DNA of 32,182 nt, from contig DPHR01000010.1 of assembly GCA_003522945.1 (NCBI GenBank), positions 1 to 32,182 of the forward strand, written 5' to 3'. Positions 23,340-30,655 of this stretch are shown here, piece by piece. The notes beneath the pieces are model-generated. The model worked only from the letters and a program-made list of their open reading frames with translations. It did no database searches and was not told the origin of the DNA. The stretch comes from Clostridiales bacterium. GTDB taxonomy: Bacteria > Bacillota > Clostridia > Oscillospirales > Oscillospiraceae. The position numbers and the translations under genes were made by a program. The first letter of the stretch is position 1, and each line of letters starts with the position of its first letter.

Positions 23340-23531
23340 ATGCGTAAACTGTTTAAGATCCTCGGCAAGATCGCCGGCATTCTGGCGGGGCTTTATGCGC
23401 TGCTGTTTGCGGTGTTCTATTTCGACCTCGACGGCAAGCTGCTGTACTACGTGGTTGAGCCGTTCCTCTGCAGGCATTACGATAAAATGCAACGCGAGGA
23501 CGTCACCAAGCGCGCCTATAAGATCGACTGA
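23340..23531 (+). CDS. 63-aa single-pass membrane protein, copy 2
   Basis: The N-terminus RKLFKILGKIAGILAG is basic and amphipathic. One hydrophobic helix (GLYALLFAVFYF) and a charged tail (HYDKMQREDVTKRAYKID) follow. It is closely related to the 55-aa protein at 19601-19768 and holds the same position after a dehydratase-type pair. GGGAGG lies ~9 nt before the ATG. Last gene of the operon; a terminator follows 8 nt after the stop. Confidence 0.8.
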   Translation: MRKLFKILGKIAGILAGLYALLFAVFYFDLDGKLLYYVVEPFLCRHYDKMQREDVTKRAYKID

Positions 23532-23539
23532 GCAAAACG

Positions 23540-23575
23540 GACCCTCCGGGAAACTCCCGGAGGGTCAGCTTTTTA
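23540..23575 (+). terminator. Terminator of the dehydratase-type operon
   Basis: A perfect 11-bp GC-rich stem (23540-23550 with 23556-23566), loop AAACT, then AGCTTTTT. Confidence 0.9.
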
Positions 23576-23580
23576 ACAAC

Positions 23581-23621
23581 CCAAAAGAGGGAGAAGCTGC
23601 GTGAGCTTCTCCCTCTTTTGG
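23581..23621. terminator. Bidirectional terminator, 18-bp perfect stem
   Basis: 23581-23598 pairs perfectly with 23604-23621 around the loop GCGTG. The outer arms CCAAAAGAGG and CCTCTTTTGG give U-rich tails on both strands. It ends the minus-strand araC-dapF-DUF402 operon. Confidence 0.85.
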
Positions 23622-23624
23622 GAA

Positions 23625-24176
23625 TCATACCGGCATTTCTCTTTTCAGTTTCCGCTGCATGGCGCTGCACCACTCCAGGACGGCGGTCGAATTTTCACGG
23701 AGAAACTTCTCCAGCTTTTCGCAGGCCTCGATTGCTTCCCTGTGCTGTAAGACGGTGATCGCGCCGCTTTGCAGCGCCTCGTCCAGTTCATCCCGGTCAA
23801 CGACCTCGATCGAGCCGTCGGCGGATACGACGATATCGAGGTACATGTCCTCGAACGTCGGGTTTTCCGGATCGTCAAACCGGCTGCCGCCGGTGATGTC
23901 AAAATAGATCTGTATGAGCCGGTCACATTCGTCGAACATCGCCATCAGCCACCAGCGCGTGCCGGGGACCGCGGCCTGAAACCACGAATAACCGGCTTCA
24001 GCGATGAGAACGGCGCGGCTGTGATAGTGCACCGTGAGCGGGCCGGTCACCTCGTCGATCAAAGTAAGGGAAATTCGTCCGGCACTGCCGAAAATGTCAG
24101 CTTCCCCGCGGGAAACGTACCGCCGCTTCGTGATGCGCTTCCAGTCGGTGCGGCGCATATCGCGTTCCTTGCTCAT
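23625..24176 (-). CDS. DUF402-family protein (nucleoside tri/diphosphatase-like)
   Basis: A 183-aa protein. The DUF402 barrel includes LTVHYHSRAVLIAEAGYSWF, RWWLMAMFDECDRLIQIYFD, ENPTFEDMYLDIVVSADGSI and a C-terminal DRDELDEALQSGAIT followed by a long helix. The conserved Tyr-Phe-Asp and D-x-Y-L-D elements form the metal site in characterised members, some of which hydrolyse nucleoside tri- and diphosphates. The ATG at 24176 is chosen for the GGGAGGT just upstream, which lies across the end of dapF; a longer frame reading to 24251 lacks support. It is coupled to dapF (4-nt gap). Confidence 0.85.
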   Translation of the reverse strand: MSKERDMRRTDWKRITKRRYVSRGEADIFGSAGRISLTLIDEVTGPLTVHYHSRAVLIAEAGYSWFQAAVPGTRWWLMAMFDECDRLIQIYFDITGGSRFDDPENPTFEDMYLDIVVSADGSIEVVDRDELDEALQSGAITVLQHREAIEACEKLEKFLRENSTAVLEWCSAMQRKLKREMPV

Positions 24177-24180
24177 GGGT

Positions 24181-25008
24181 TTACCTCCCGAGATACTCAC
24201 CTTCGGCAACAACGATCGTCGGGCCGGTAAGAAAAATGTCGCAGACGGCATCCTCCTCTACAGAGAGCGAGACCTGCAGCTCGCCGCCGGGGAAATCCAG
24301 CCGTAGTGTTTCATCTCTGATCTCGCCGCGCAGCCGCATGGCGGCAGCGGTGGCTCCCGCGCCTGTACCGCAGGCGAGTGTGAAGTCCTCCACGCCGCGC
24401 TCATAGGTGACCGCCTTTACATGATCCCGACCAAGGCGTTTGCGGAACGTTACATTCGCGCCCTTCGGAAAGGCGGCGTAGCTGCGGATGTAAGCGCCGA
24501 GCGAGCGCAGCTCATCCTCCGGCATCAAGTCCCATTCCGGCAGCTCCAAAACGGCGTGCGGGATACCGGGATCGCCGAGTTCCATATACGATACCGAGAG
24601 GATCTGTCCGTCCCACGGTATGCCAATCTCGGTCTCCACAGCGGTGGGGTCGTTCAGCCGGACGCAATAGAGATCCTCTTCGATGCGCTGTCCGACGACG
24701 ATCCCGGCGGTCGTTTCAATGCGCTGGATGTCCCCGGCGAGACCGCGGTCATAGCCGTAACGCGCGATGCACCGCGCGCCGTTGCCGCACATTTCGCCGA
24801 GTGAGCCGTCGGAATTGTAAAACCGCATGGCGTAATCGCCGATGCCCTGCGCGGGGAGGACGATCATCAGCCCGTCCGCGCCGATCGAGAGACGGCGGCG
24901 GCAGAGACGGGCGGCGAGAGCGGAGTATTCGTTCTCGCGTATTTCGCCGGACCGGTTGTCCAGAACGATGAAATCGTTCCCGGCCCCCTGCATTTTTGTG
25001 AATTTCAT
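24181..25008 (-). CDS. dapF: Diaminopimelate epimerase
   Basis: A 275-aa protein, the normal family length. It has FTKMQGAGNDFIVLDN at the start, RRLSIGADGLMIV, then MCGNGARCIARY with the first catalytic Cys, and TLACGTGAGATAAAMR with the second. It interconverts LL- and meso-diaminopimelate for lysine and peptidoglycan synthesis, in the cytoplasm. The ATG at 25008 follows GAGGTG by about 6 nt; the frame extends to 25032 but that start has no ribosome site. It sits between an AraC-family regulator 20 nt upstream and the DUF402 gene. No other lysine gene is nearby. Confidence 0.96.
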   Translation of the reverse strand: MKFTKMQGAGNDFIVLDNRSGEIRENEYSALAARLCRRRLSIGADGLMIVLPAQGIGDYAMRFYNSDGSLGEMCGNGARCIARYGYDRGLAGDIQRIETTAGIVVGQRIEEDLYCVRLNDPTAVETEIGIPWDGQILSVSYMELGDPGIPHAVLELPEWDLMPEDELRSLGAYIRSYAAFPKGANVTFRKRLGRDHVKAVTYERGVEDFTLACGTGAGATAAAMRLRGEIRDETLRLDFPGGELQVSLSVEEDAVCDIFLTGPTIVVAEGEYLGR

Positions 25009-25028
25009 AGGATGCACCTCTTTGCCTG

Positions 25029-25892
25029 TCATTCGTCAAAGTCGTCCGCGTGGAGCGTCTGCACGATGCGTCCGGTCGGCGTGGCGCCGAAGAGCTTTCC
25101 GTAGGCGCGGGAAAAGGCGGAATAGCTGCGAAAGCCGCAGCGGAAGCAGGCGTCCGTGGCGGAAAGTCCGGACTGGATAAGATCGCGCGCCGCCAGAAGC
25201 CGCTTGTCGGAGAGATAGTTGTGGATGGATGTGCCGGTCTCCTCGCGGAAGCGGCGCATCATATGGTATTTGCTGATAAAAAACTGCGCGGCCAGATCGT
25301 CAATGGAGATGTCTTCGGCAAGATTGGCTTCCAGATAACGCAGAATGTCCAGGATCTTGCCGTCCCTCGGTACGACCGGCTGCGGGAGCTCGGAGCCGGT
25401 TTTCTGCATTGCACGCCCGATTTCCACGAGAAGGCGCAGCAGCGTACACCGCGAAAGGATCGCATTCTCGCCGCCGCTCGCGGCCATTTCGCTCTCGAGC
25501 TGCTCTGCCAGCGAGCGAAGCCGCCGCCGGACGTCCTCCGCCGGGCGAAGCACATGGCCCGGCTTACCGGAGAATACGTCTTCGAGCGAATAGTCCGGCA
25601 CGGAATTTTCCGCGAGCAGGGAAGGGGAGATATAAAGGATCATGCGCTCATAGGAAATTCCCTCTTCAAATTCGGGCTTATGTACGCACCGGCTGCCGAC
25701 GAGCACGATGTCGCCGGGCAGCAGAAGATAGCGCCGCCCCTCTACGGTATAGCTGCCGCTGCCCGAGAGAAGAAGCACGATCTTGCAGAATTCGTGATAG
25801 TGGTAATCAACCTTCGTGCCGCGGTCGTCTTTCAGGTGAAAGAGTCGGAAATCCTCCAGCAGGTATCCGCGCTTTTCATAGTTTTCGTCCAT
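25029..25892 (-). CDS. AraC-family transcriptional regulator with cupin sensor domain
   Basis: A 287-aa protein. Residues ~10-100 form an AraC-type cupin (YHYHEFCKIVLLLSGSGSYT, then LLPGDIVLVGSRCVHKPEF). Residues ~185-280 hold two helix-turn-helix units: EDISIDDLAAQFFISKYHMM, then LLAARDLIQSGLSATDACFR with the signature CGFRSYSAFSRAYGKLFG. The start is the ATG at 25892 with GGAGG 5 nt upstream; an in-frame ATG at 25904 is less well placed. It is the first gene of the operon with dapF and DUF402 and faces a divergent symporter gene across a 112-nt gap, so it probably controls the symporter, itself, or both. The effector is unknown. Confidence 0.93.
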   Translation of the reverse strand: MDENYEKRGYLLEDFRLFHLKDDRGTKVDYHYHEFCKIVLLLSGSGSYTVEGRRYLLLPGDIVLVGSRCVHKPEFEEGISYERMILYISPSLLAENSVPDYSLEDVFSGKPGHVLRPAEDVRRRLRSLAEQLESEMAASGGENAILSRCTLLRLLVEIGRAMQKTGSELPQPVVPRDGKILDILRYLEANLAEDISIDDLAAQFFISKYHMMRRFREETGTSIHNYLSDKRLLAARDLIQSGLSATDACFRCGFRSYSAFSRAYGKLFGATPTGRIVQTLHADDFDE

Positions 25893-25923
25893 GACGGCCT
25901 CCATAAAAGCATCTTTTGCAAAG

Positions 25924-25953
25924 AGTATAGCATAGATTGCGTTTACTTCGCAA
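25924..25953 (-). promoter_or_regulatory. Promoter of the araC-dapF-DUF402 operon
   Basis: On the minus strand TTGCGA (25953-25948), an 18-nt spacer and TATACT (25929-25924). The -35 overlaps the -35 of the divergent symporter promoter. Confidence 0.65.
25937..25953. promoter_or_regulatory. Candidate operator palindrome in the araC-symporter region
   Basis: TTGCG-TTTACTT-CGCAA is a perfect 5-7-5 inverted repeat lying over both -35 elements. It could be bound by a dimeric regulator, although AraC sites are more often direct repeats. Confidence 0.4.
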
Positions 25954-25970
25954 GGTGTGCGCAGTAAAAT
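25942..25970 (+). promoter_or_regulatory. Promoter of the symporter gene
   Basis: TTTACT (25942-25947), 17-nt spacer, TAAAAT (25965-25970), 35 nt before the start codon. Confidence 0.65.
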
Positions 25971-26004
25971 ATAGCACGAAAATACTCAGTGGAGGTTGTG
26001 TGCA

Positions 26005-27252
26005 ATGAAGAAGTTTATGAAGAAATACGGTTTCATTACACTGATGCTTCTCGGCATCGTCGCCGGCTGTATTGTCGGTGCGGCATGGCCGGGAGCTACG
26101 GCTCTCGAACCGTTCGGGACGCTGTTTATTAATATGATGTTCTGCGTCGTTGTGCCGATGGTGTTCTGCTCCATCGCCTCGGCGATCGCGAACATGAGCT
26201 CGGCAAAACGCGCCGGGCGCATCATGGGCATCACGGTCGGGACGTTCCTTTCCACCGCTGCCATCGCTGCGATTTTGATGTACGTCATCGTCCGTTTCGT
26301 TCCCGTGTTCACCGCTGCGCCCAGCTATGAGGAGTCCGGCGTCGGTACCGTGGATATCGGCACGCTCATCATCAACTTCTTCACGAAGCCGGACTTCACC
26401 GAGCTCTGGAGCCGCCGCGCCATCCTCCCGCTGATCGTTGCGGCGATCATCTTCGGCTTCGGTATCCAGATGTGCGGCGGCCGTGAGTCCCGCGTGGCGC
26501 TGCTGCTCAACGACCTTACGGACATTCTTCTGAAGGTCATCAAGCTCATCTCCTACTATGCGCCTGTCGGCTTCTTCGGCTTCTTCGCCTCCCTCGTCGC
26601 GACGCACGGCTCGGACTTCGTCTCCAACTACGCCCGCGCCATCGGCATTTACTACGTCGTTTCCGTGATCTATCTGCTCATTTCGTCTCCGCTGTACGCC
26701 CGCTTCGGCGGCGGCAAGGGCGCGGCTAAGGTCATGTTCCAGCACCTCTTCCGCCCGGCGGCGACCGCGTTCGGCACCTGCTCCTCGGTCGCAACGATCC
26801 CGGTGAACATGGAAGTCTCGGAGGACACCGGCATTTCCAAGGAAGTTTCCGATATTGTCATGCCCCTCGGCGCTACGATGCACATGGACGGCTCGGCCAT
26901 GGGCGCCATCATCAAGGTCGCGTTCCTCTTCGGCATGTTCGGCAAGGACTTCGGTACGGGTGAGGCGATCCTGGCGATCGTTGTGGCGGTGTTCTCGTCG
27001 GTTGCCATGTCCGGCATTCCCGGCGGCGGCGGCACGGGCGAGCTGGTGCTCTGCTCGATGTTCTTCCCGGATCACCTCAACGTGGCGTTCCCGATCGCTC
27101 TTGCCATCGGCGAGCTGATCGACCCGCCCGCGACGATGGTCAACGCTGCCGGCGACTACGTGGTGAGCTTCATCGTCTCCCGCTTTGTAGACGGCAAGGA
27201 CTGGCTGCAGAAAAAGCTGCATGGCGCGAAAATCGACGCTGTCAGCGAATAA
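26005..27252 (+). CDS. Dicarboxylate/amino acid:cation symporter (DAACS family)
   Basis: A 415-aa membrane protein of the glutamate/dicarboxylate symporter family. The core elements are the serine-rich re-entrant loop region (FGTCSSVATIPVNME), IVMPLGATMHMDGSAMGAII (the family's N-M-D-G-T metal/Na+ motif, here H-M-D-G-S), MSGIPGGGGTGELVLCSMFF (HP2 loop) and ELIDPPATMVNAAGDYV. It imports C4-dicarboxylates or acidic/neutral amino acids with Na+ or H+. The His and Ser in place of Asn and Thr suggest altered ion or substrate preference. The ATG at 26005 has GGAGG 9 nt upstream. It is transcribed divergently from the AraC-type regulator and ends at a bidirectional hairpin. Confidence 0.92.
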   Translation: MKKFMKKYGFITLMLLGIVAGCIVGAAWPGATALEPFGTLFINMMFCVVVPMVFCSIASAIANMSSAKRAGRIMGITVGTFLSTAAIAAILMYVIVRFVPVFTAAPSYEESGVGTVDIGTLIINFFTKPDFTELWSRRAILPLIVAAIIFGFGIQMCGGRESRVALLLNDLTDILLKVIKLISYYAPVGFFGFFASLVATHGSDFVSNYARAIGIYYVVSVIYLLISSPLYARFGGGKGAAKVMFQHLFRPAATAFGTCSSVATIPVNMEVSEDTGISKEVSDIVMPLGATMHMDGSAMGAIIKVAFLFGMFGKDFGTGEAILAIVVAVFSSVAMSGIPGGGGTGELVLCSMFFPDHLNVAFPIALAIGELIDPPATMVNAAGDYVVSFIVSRFVDGKDWLQKKLHGAKIDAVSE

Positions 27253-27265
27253 AATATAGTTAGAC

Positions 27266-27303
27266 AAAGGCTCCGGACGATCCGATCGTCCGGAGCCTTT
27301 TCT
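27266..27303. terminator. Bidirectional terminator between convergent genes
   Basis: A perfect 15-bp stem (27266-27280 with 27286-27300), loop TCCGA, A/T-rich outside. It separates the symporter from the D-aminoacylase operon. Confidence 0.85.
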
Positions 27304-27316
27304 CATAATATGCCGG

Positions 27317-28921
27317 TTATCGCTTCGCGGCGCGCATCGCGCGGCCGCTCGTGCGCATGGCGTCGGTGTTGAGCGCTTCGCCGTCAAGAATGAGCTGGCC
27401 GTTGATAAAGACCTTTTCTATGCCGAAGGAATGTCCGCGATCCGCTTCTCCGGCTTTGAGCTTATCTTCGTTGAATACGGTAAGGTCGGCGAAATAGCCT
27501 TCGCGGACGTATCCCCGCTCCGGAATGGAGAACCGGTCGGCTACGCCGCCGGTCATTTTGCGGATCGTCCGCGGCATAGTGTCGCCGGTGCCGTTGAGGG
27601 AGTATTTGAGAAATTTGGGGAAGCAGTCGTAAATGGCAGGGTTCTGCACGCCGTGCGGCTCGACCCAGGCGTCAGTCATATAAAGGCACACATCGTCGCG
27701 GGAGAGATCGCTGACGATCTCCGGCGTGCTGTACGGCCCCATGTTGACACGGCCCTTGAAGTCGCTCATTTCGCAGAGATCGAGATAGGCGTCGATGTCG
27801 GTTTTTCCCATTTCCCTGGCAATTTGTGCCACGGTCTTTCCCTCGTATCGCTCGTTCCCCTCACCGACGTAACCAATGGTGATGTCATCCCACCCAAAGC
27901 CGAGAAGCGCGATGCTCATTTTGGCGAGCAGGGAAAAGCGGAGCTTGTTCACAGGACGGCGTTTTTCTTCCGCACTGAGCGCCTGATACCACGTCGGCAT
28001 TACGACCGTGATGACAGATACGCCGAGCAGCTCGCTGTATATATCAAACTGCGCGTCTACGCCGTTTTCCCGCATCCGATAAATGATCTCCTTGAGCTCA
28101 TCCTTACAGCGGAACGAGCGGCGTCCAACGAAGATCGCGTGGGAGTACTGGAGCTTCATGTGCGTGCCGCGCGTGATCTCTTCTAACTCGTCGAGCGCGC
28201 GGAGAAGGTGCGGCCGGCCAAGCAGGGGATAGGTCATGGAAACAGCGCTGCATGCTCTCGGATGCACGGTCATCGGAAGGTCATACCGCTCGGCGAGACG
28301 AGCGACCTTTTTCAGCTCTTCGATCGAAACATACAGTCCCGGTTCGTACATCAGCCCGAGCGACACGCCGCAGGCGCCTTCCTTCAGGCTCTTCTCTATG
28401 GCGCCGAGCATCTGCTCCTCTTCGGCGGGCGTCAGATCGCGGCCGTCAAAGCCGGTGATACCGGCGCGCGCGGAGCAATGGCCAGCGAGAACGGCAATAT
28501 TGCAGGGGGAGCGGCCGTCTGCGGCGTCGAGCAGCGCGCCGGCCGACGGGTACACGCCGGTCTCATCCCCGCGGTAGCCGAAAAGCCCGCCGCCGATCTT
28601 ATCAAGATACGGCGTATCCGGAGTGAACCCTGTGGCGGAAAGACCGCAGTTGCCGGTGATGAACGAGGTGATGCCCTGTCGGATGAACGGCTCAAAAAAC
28701 GGCCGGGGATCCTTGCGGATAGCGAACCAGTCGTTGTGTGAGTGAGCGTCCATAAACCCGGAGGACACGGATAGACCCTGAAGATCGATCACCTGCGCTC
28801 CGTCGCAGATAAGTCCCTCGCCGATCTTTTCGATGCGGTCGCCGCGGACGAGTATATCGCCGAGAAAAGCGTCCGCACCTGTCCCGTCGTAGATCTTGCC
28901 ATTTTTTAAAAGAATATCCAT
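27317..28921 (-). CDS. N-acyl-D-amino-acid deacylase (amidohydrolase superfamily)
   Basis: A 534-aa amidohydrolase. The start MDILLKNGKIYDGTGA is the typical beta-sandwich N-terminus. FMDAHSHNDW gives the metal-binding H60-x-H62, with later family elements GNCGLSATGF, EGACGVSLGLMYEPGLYVS, TVHPR, LQYSHAIFVG, DDVCLYMTDAW (catalytic Asp region) and the closing RGYVREGYFADLTVFNEDKL. Members remove acyl groups from N-acyl-D-amino acids; close relatives act as dihydroorotase-like or D-glutamate deacylases. The ATG at 28921 has GGAGG about 7 nt upstream. Third gene of a minus-strand operon after a GNAT and a radical SAM protein. Confidence 0.9.
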   Translation of the reverse strand: MDILLKNGKIYDGTGADAFLGDILVRGDRIEKIGEGLICDGAQVIDLQGLSVSSGFMDAHSHNDWFAIRKDPRPFFEPFIRQGITSFITGNCGLSATGFTPDTPYLDKIGGGLFGYRGDETGVYPSAGALLDAADGRSPCNIAVLAGHCSARAGITGFDGRDLTPAEEEQMLGAIEKSLKEGACGVSLGLMYEPGLYVSIEELKKVARLAERYDLPMTVHPRACSAVSMTYPLLGRPHLLRALDELEEITRGTHMKLQYSHAIFVGRRSFRCKDELKEIIYRMRENGVDAQFDIYSELLGVSVITVVMPTWYQALSAEEKRRPVNKLRFSLLAKMSIALLGFGWDDITIGYVGEGNERYEGKTVAQIAREMGKTDIDAYLDLCEMSDFKGRVNMGPYSTPEIVSDLSRDDVCLYMTDAWVEPHGVQNPAIYDCFPKFLKYSLNGTGDTMPRTIRKMTGGVADRFSIPERGYVREGYFADLTVFNEDKLKAGEADRGHSFGIEKVFINGQLILDGEALNTDAMRTSGRAMRAAKR

Positions 28922-28970
28922 AAGTGCCTCCGTTTCCGGAATTAAGTTTTTACAATTCGGTAATTCCTCG

Positions 28971-29840
28971 TTAGAACAGACACAACTGCGTTTCATCGGA
29001 TTTGTCTGTGAATGTGCGCAGGTAGGTGAATATTTCCGCATTATCATGCATCATGCCGTGCTCCTCGCAGAAGGCGTGATAGAGACGCATGAGCTTGGCA
29101 TTGCGCGGGCTGGTGTTTTCATAGGAAAGACCAAAGGCGCGGATATACTGCTCCTTCATGCCGGGAAACAGCCGGTCGAGCTGCGCAAAGAAGTATTCGC
29201 GGTTCCCTTCGCGGAGCGTTACTCCCATGCCGAAGCAGATGACGCCCTTGACCTTCGCTTCGGCGCAATAGCGCAGAATGCCGAGAATGTTTTCCTCCGT
29301 GTCGTTGATAAACGGCAAAATGGGGGAGAGCCACATAACCGTGGGGATCCCGGCTTCATGGAGCCTTTGCAGCGCGGCGAAGCGGGCGGAGGTGGTGCAG
29401 ACATTTGGTTCCAGCTTCCGGCAAAGTGCCTCGTCGTATGTGGTGAGCGTCATCTGCACCACGCATTTTGTTCGCTCGTTGATGGCCTGCAGGAGATCAA
29501 TATCGCGCAGCACGCGGTCGGATTTTGTTTGCAGTGTGAAGCCAAAGCCGTACCGGAGTGCGAGCGAGAGCGCGCCGCGGACATAGCCGAGCTCCGATTC
29601 AAGCGGGATGTAGGGGTCAGTCATTGCGCCGGTGCCGAGCATGCAGGCGCTGCGCTTGCGTCGGAGCGCGTCTTCCAGAAGCGTGAGAGCATTTTCTTTG
29701 ATTTCAATATCCTCGAAAGCGTGATCCATATGATAGCAGCGGCTTCTTGAATCGCAGTAAATGCAGCCGTGCGTGCAGCCGCGGTAGAGATTCATCCCGT
29801 TTCCGGCGGAGAGAATGCCTTTGGCCTGAACGTAATGCAT
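28971..29840 (-). CDS. SPL-like radical SAM protein
   Basis: A 289-aa protein with the radical SAM cluster motif C22-x3-C26-x2-C29 (LYRGCTHGCIYCDSRSRC), GTGAMTDPYIPLESELGYVR, FTLQTKSDRVLRDIDLL and MWLSPILPFINDTEENI. This is the layout of the SPL family (spore photoproduct lyase-related; Rv2578c-type), whose members are widespread and mostly uncharacterised. True spore photoproduct lyases keep an extra Cys near the C-terminus; a C-terminal ETQLCLF is present here, but its position does not prove the function. Its ATG is 5 nt after the GNAT stop codon. The deacylase follows after 49 nt. Confidence 0.88.
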   Translation of the reverse strand: MHYVQAKGILSAGNGMNLYRGCTHGCIYCDSRSRCYHMDHAFEDIEIKENALTLLEDALRRKRSACMLGTGAMTDPYIPLESELGYVRGALSLALRYGFGFTLQTKSDRVLRDIDLLQAINERTKCVVQMTLTTYDEALCRKLEPNVCTTSARFAALQRLHEAGIPTVMWLSPILPFINDTEENILGILRYCAEAKVKGVICFGMGVTLREGNREYFFAQLDRLFPGMKEQYIRAFGLSYENTSPRNAKLMRLYHAFCEEHGMMHDNAEIFTYLRTFTDKSDETQLCLF

Positions 29841-29845
29841 CTGTC

Positions 29846-30361
29846 TCAGGCGTTGTTTTTCAGGGGGAGCACCATGTAATCGGAGGCAAAATCTTCTCCG
29901 TTGACCTTGAGAAATGCGGGGATCGTTCCGATCTTTGTAAATCCAAACCTTTCATACAGGCGAATGGCGCGGTTGTTATCGGAGCGCACCTCGAGCTCCA
30001 GCTGTTCTATGCCGTTTTTCCGGGCGAAAGCAAGGAGCGCCTCCATCAGCGCCGTGCCGACGCCGCTATGCCACGCGCACTGCCGGACACTGATGCCGAT
30101 CGAGGCGCGATGGCTCATGCGCCGTTTCAGCCGGCTGACGTTGGCGATGCCGATGATCTCGTCATCCGCTTTTGCCGCGTACATCACGTCGTCGGACGAA
30201 TCGAGCATGGAACGAAGAAACGCTTCTTCAACTTCCACGGCAATGGGGATACCTTCCGCACCCATGTTGAGATTGTCCGTCTCCCCGCCGACGATTTTCA
30301 GGTAGTCCAGTATTGCCGCGGCGTCCTCCGGACGGGCATTTTCTATGATAAAATCGTTCAT
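29846..30361 (-). CDS. GNAT family N-acetyltransferase
   Basis: A 171-aa protein. It has FIIENARPEDAAAILDYLKI at the start, IGIANVSRLKRRMSHRASI, then VRQCAWHSGVGTALMEALLA (acetyl-CoA loop; the Q/R-x-x-G-x-G/A motif is relaxed to W-H-S-G-V-G), LEVRSDNNRAIRLYERFGF, and a terminal SDYMVLPLK. Substrate unknown. The start is the ATG at 30361 rather than 30367 because of GGAG 7 nt upstream. First gene of the operon with the radical SAM protein and the D-aminoacylase. Confidence 0.88.
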   Translation of the reverse strand: MNDFIIENARPEDAAAILDYLKIVGGETDNLNMGAEGIPIAVEVEEAFLRSMLDSSDDVMYAAKADDEIIGIANVSRLKRRMSHRASIGISVRQCAWHSGVGTALMEALLAFARKNGIEQLELEVRSDNNRAIRLYERFGFTKIGTIPAFLKVNGEDFASDYMVLPLKNNA

Positions 30362-30400
30362 GGCCATGCTCCGTTTCTGATTTACATTTAATTATTTATA

Positions 30401-30428
30401 TTTATAGCATGTCCAACAGAAAAAACAA
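30401..30428 (-). promoter_or_regulatory. Promoter of the GNAT-SPL-deacylase operon
   Basis: On the minus strand TTGTTT (30428-30423), 16-nt spacer, TATAAA (30406-30401), with a TG extending the -10. Confidence 0.65.
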
Positions 30429-30445
30429 GAGAAAATGTGAAAAGC

Positions 30446-30472
30446 CGCCGCAATCCAAAACGAATTGCGGCG
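30446..30472. other. GC-rich hairpin in intergenic DNA
   Basis: CGCCGCAAT (30446-30454) pairs with ATTGCGGCG (30464-30472). There is no T-run on the plus strand; the minus strand reads GGCTTTTCAC after it. Purpose unclear, possibly a remnant terminator. Confidence 0.45.
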
Positions 30473-30549
30473 ATCCAGGCGAAGAACACGGAAAAATATT
30501 CTTTGATGAAAGGCACCGAGTCAATTTATCGCGGAAAAAAACAAACCGG

Positions 30550-30600
30550 AAGTCCTCTCAAACTATGCCATACGGCATGGTTTGAGAGGGCTTCTTTTTG
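30550..30600 (+). terminator. Strong terminator or attenuator hairpin upstream of the phosphorylase gene
   Basis: A 20-bp stem with three mismatches or G-T pairs (30550-30569 with 30574-30593) and loop ATAC, then CTTTTT. No gene lies just upstream on this strand, so it is either a relic or a control element in the leader of the phosphorylase gene. Confidence 0.75.
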
Positions 30601-30607
30601 CTATACT
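30581..30607 (+). promoter_or_regulatory. Candidate promoter of the phosphorylase gene
   Basis: An extended -10, TGCTATACT, at 30599-30607 has a poor -35 (TTTGAG at 30581-30586, 15-nt spacer) inside the terminator stem. It is 48 nt before the start codon. Confidence 0.45.
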
Positions 30608-30655
30608 TCGCGCATAAGGAAAACCGAACGCACTATGACGACAAAGGAGGACAAC

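Noticed and set aside
14931..23531. Assignment as an ordinary phenyllactate/2-hydroxyisocaproate dehydratase (fld/had) operon or a Wood-Ljungdahl cluster
   Set aside because: No CoA-transferase, hydroxyacid dehydrogenase, acyl-CoA dehydrogenase, CODH or methyl-branch gene; subunit sizes and extra parts differ.
28971..29840. Firm annotation as spore photoproduct lyase
   Set aside because: The SPL radical SAM fold is clear, but it sits in an unrelated operon and the diagnostic extra Cys cannot be confirmed.
30437..30655. Upstream extension of the phosphorylase frame
   Set aside because: It reads through a terminator hairpin, has no ribosome site and no similarity to the family; the start at 30656 has AAGGAGG.
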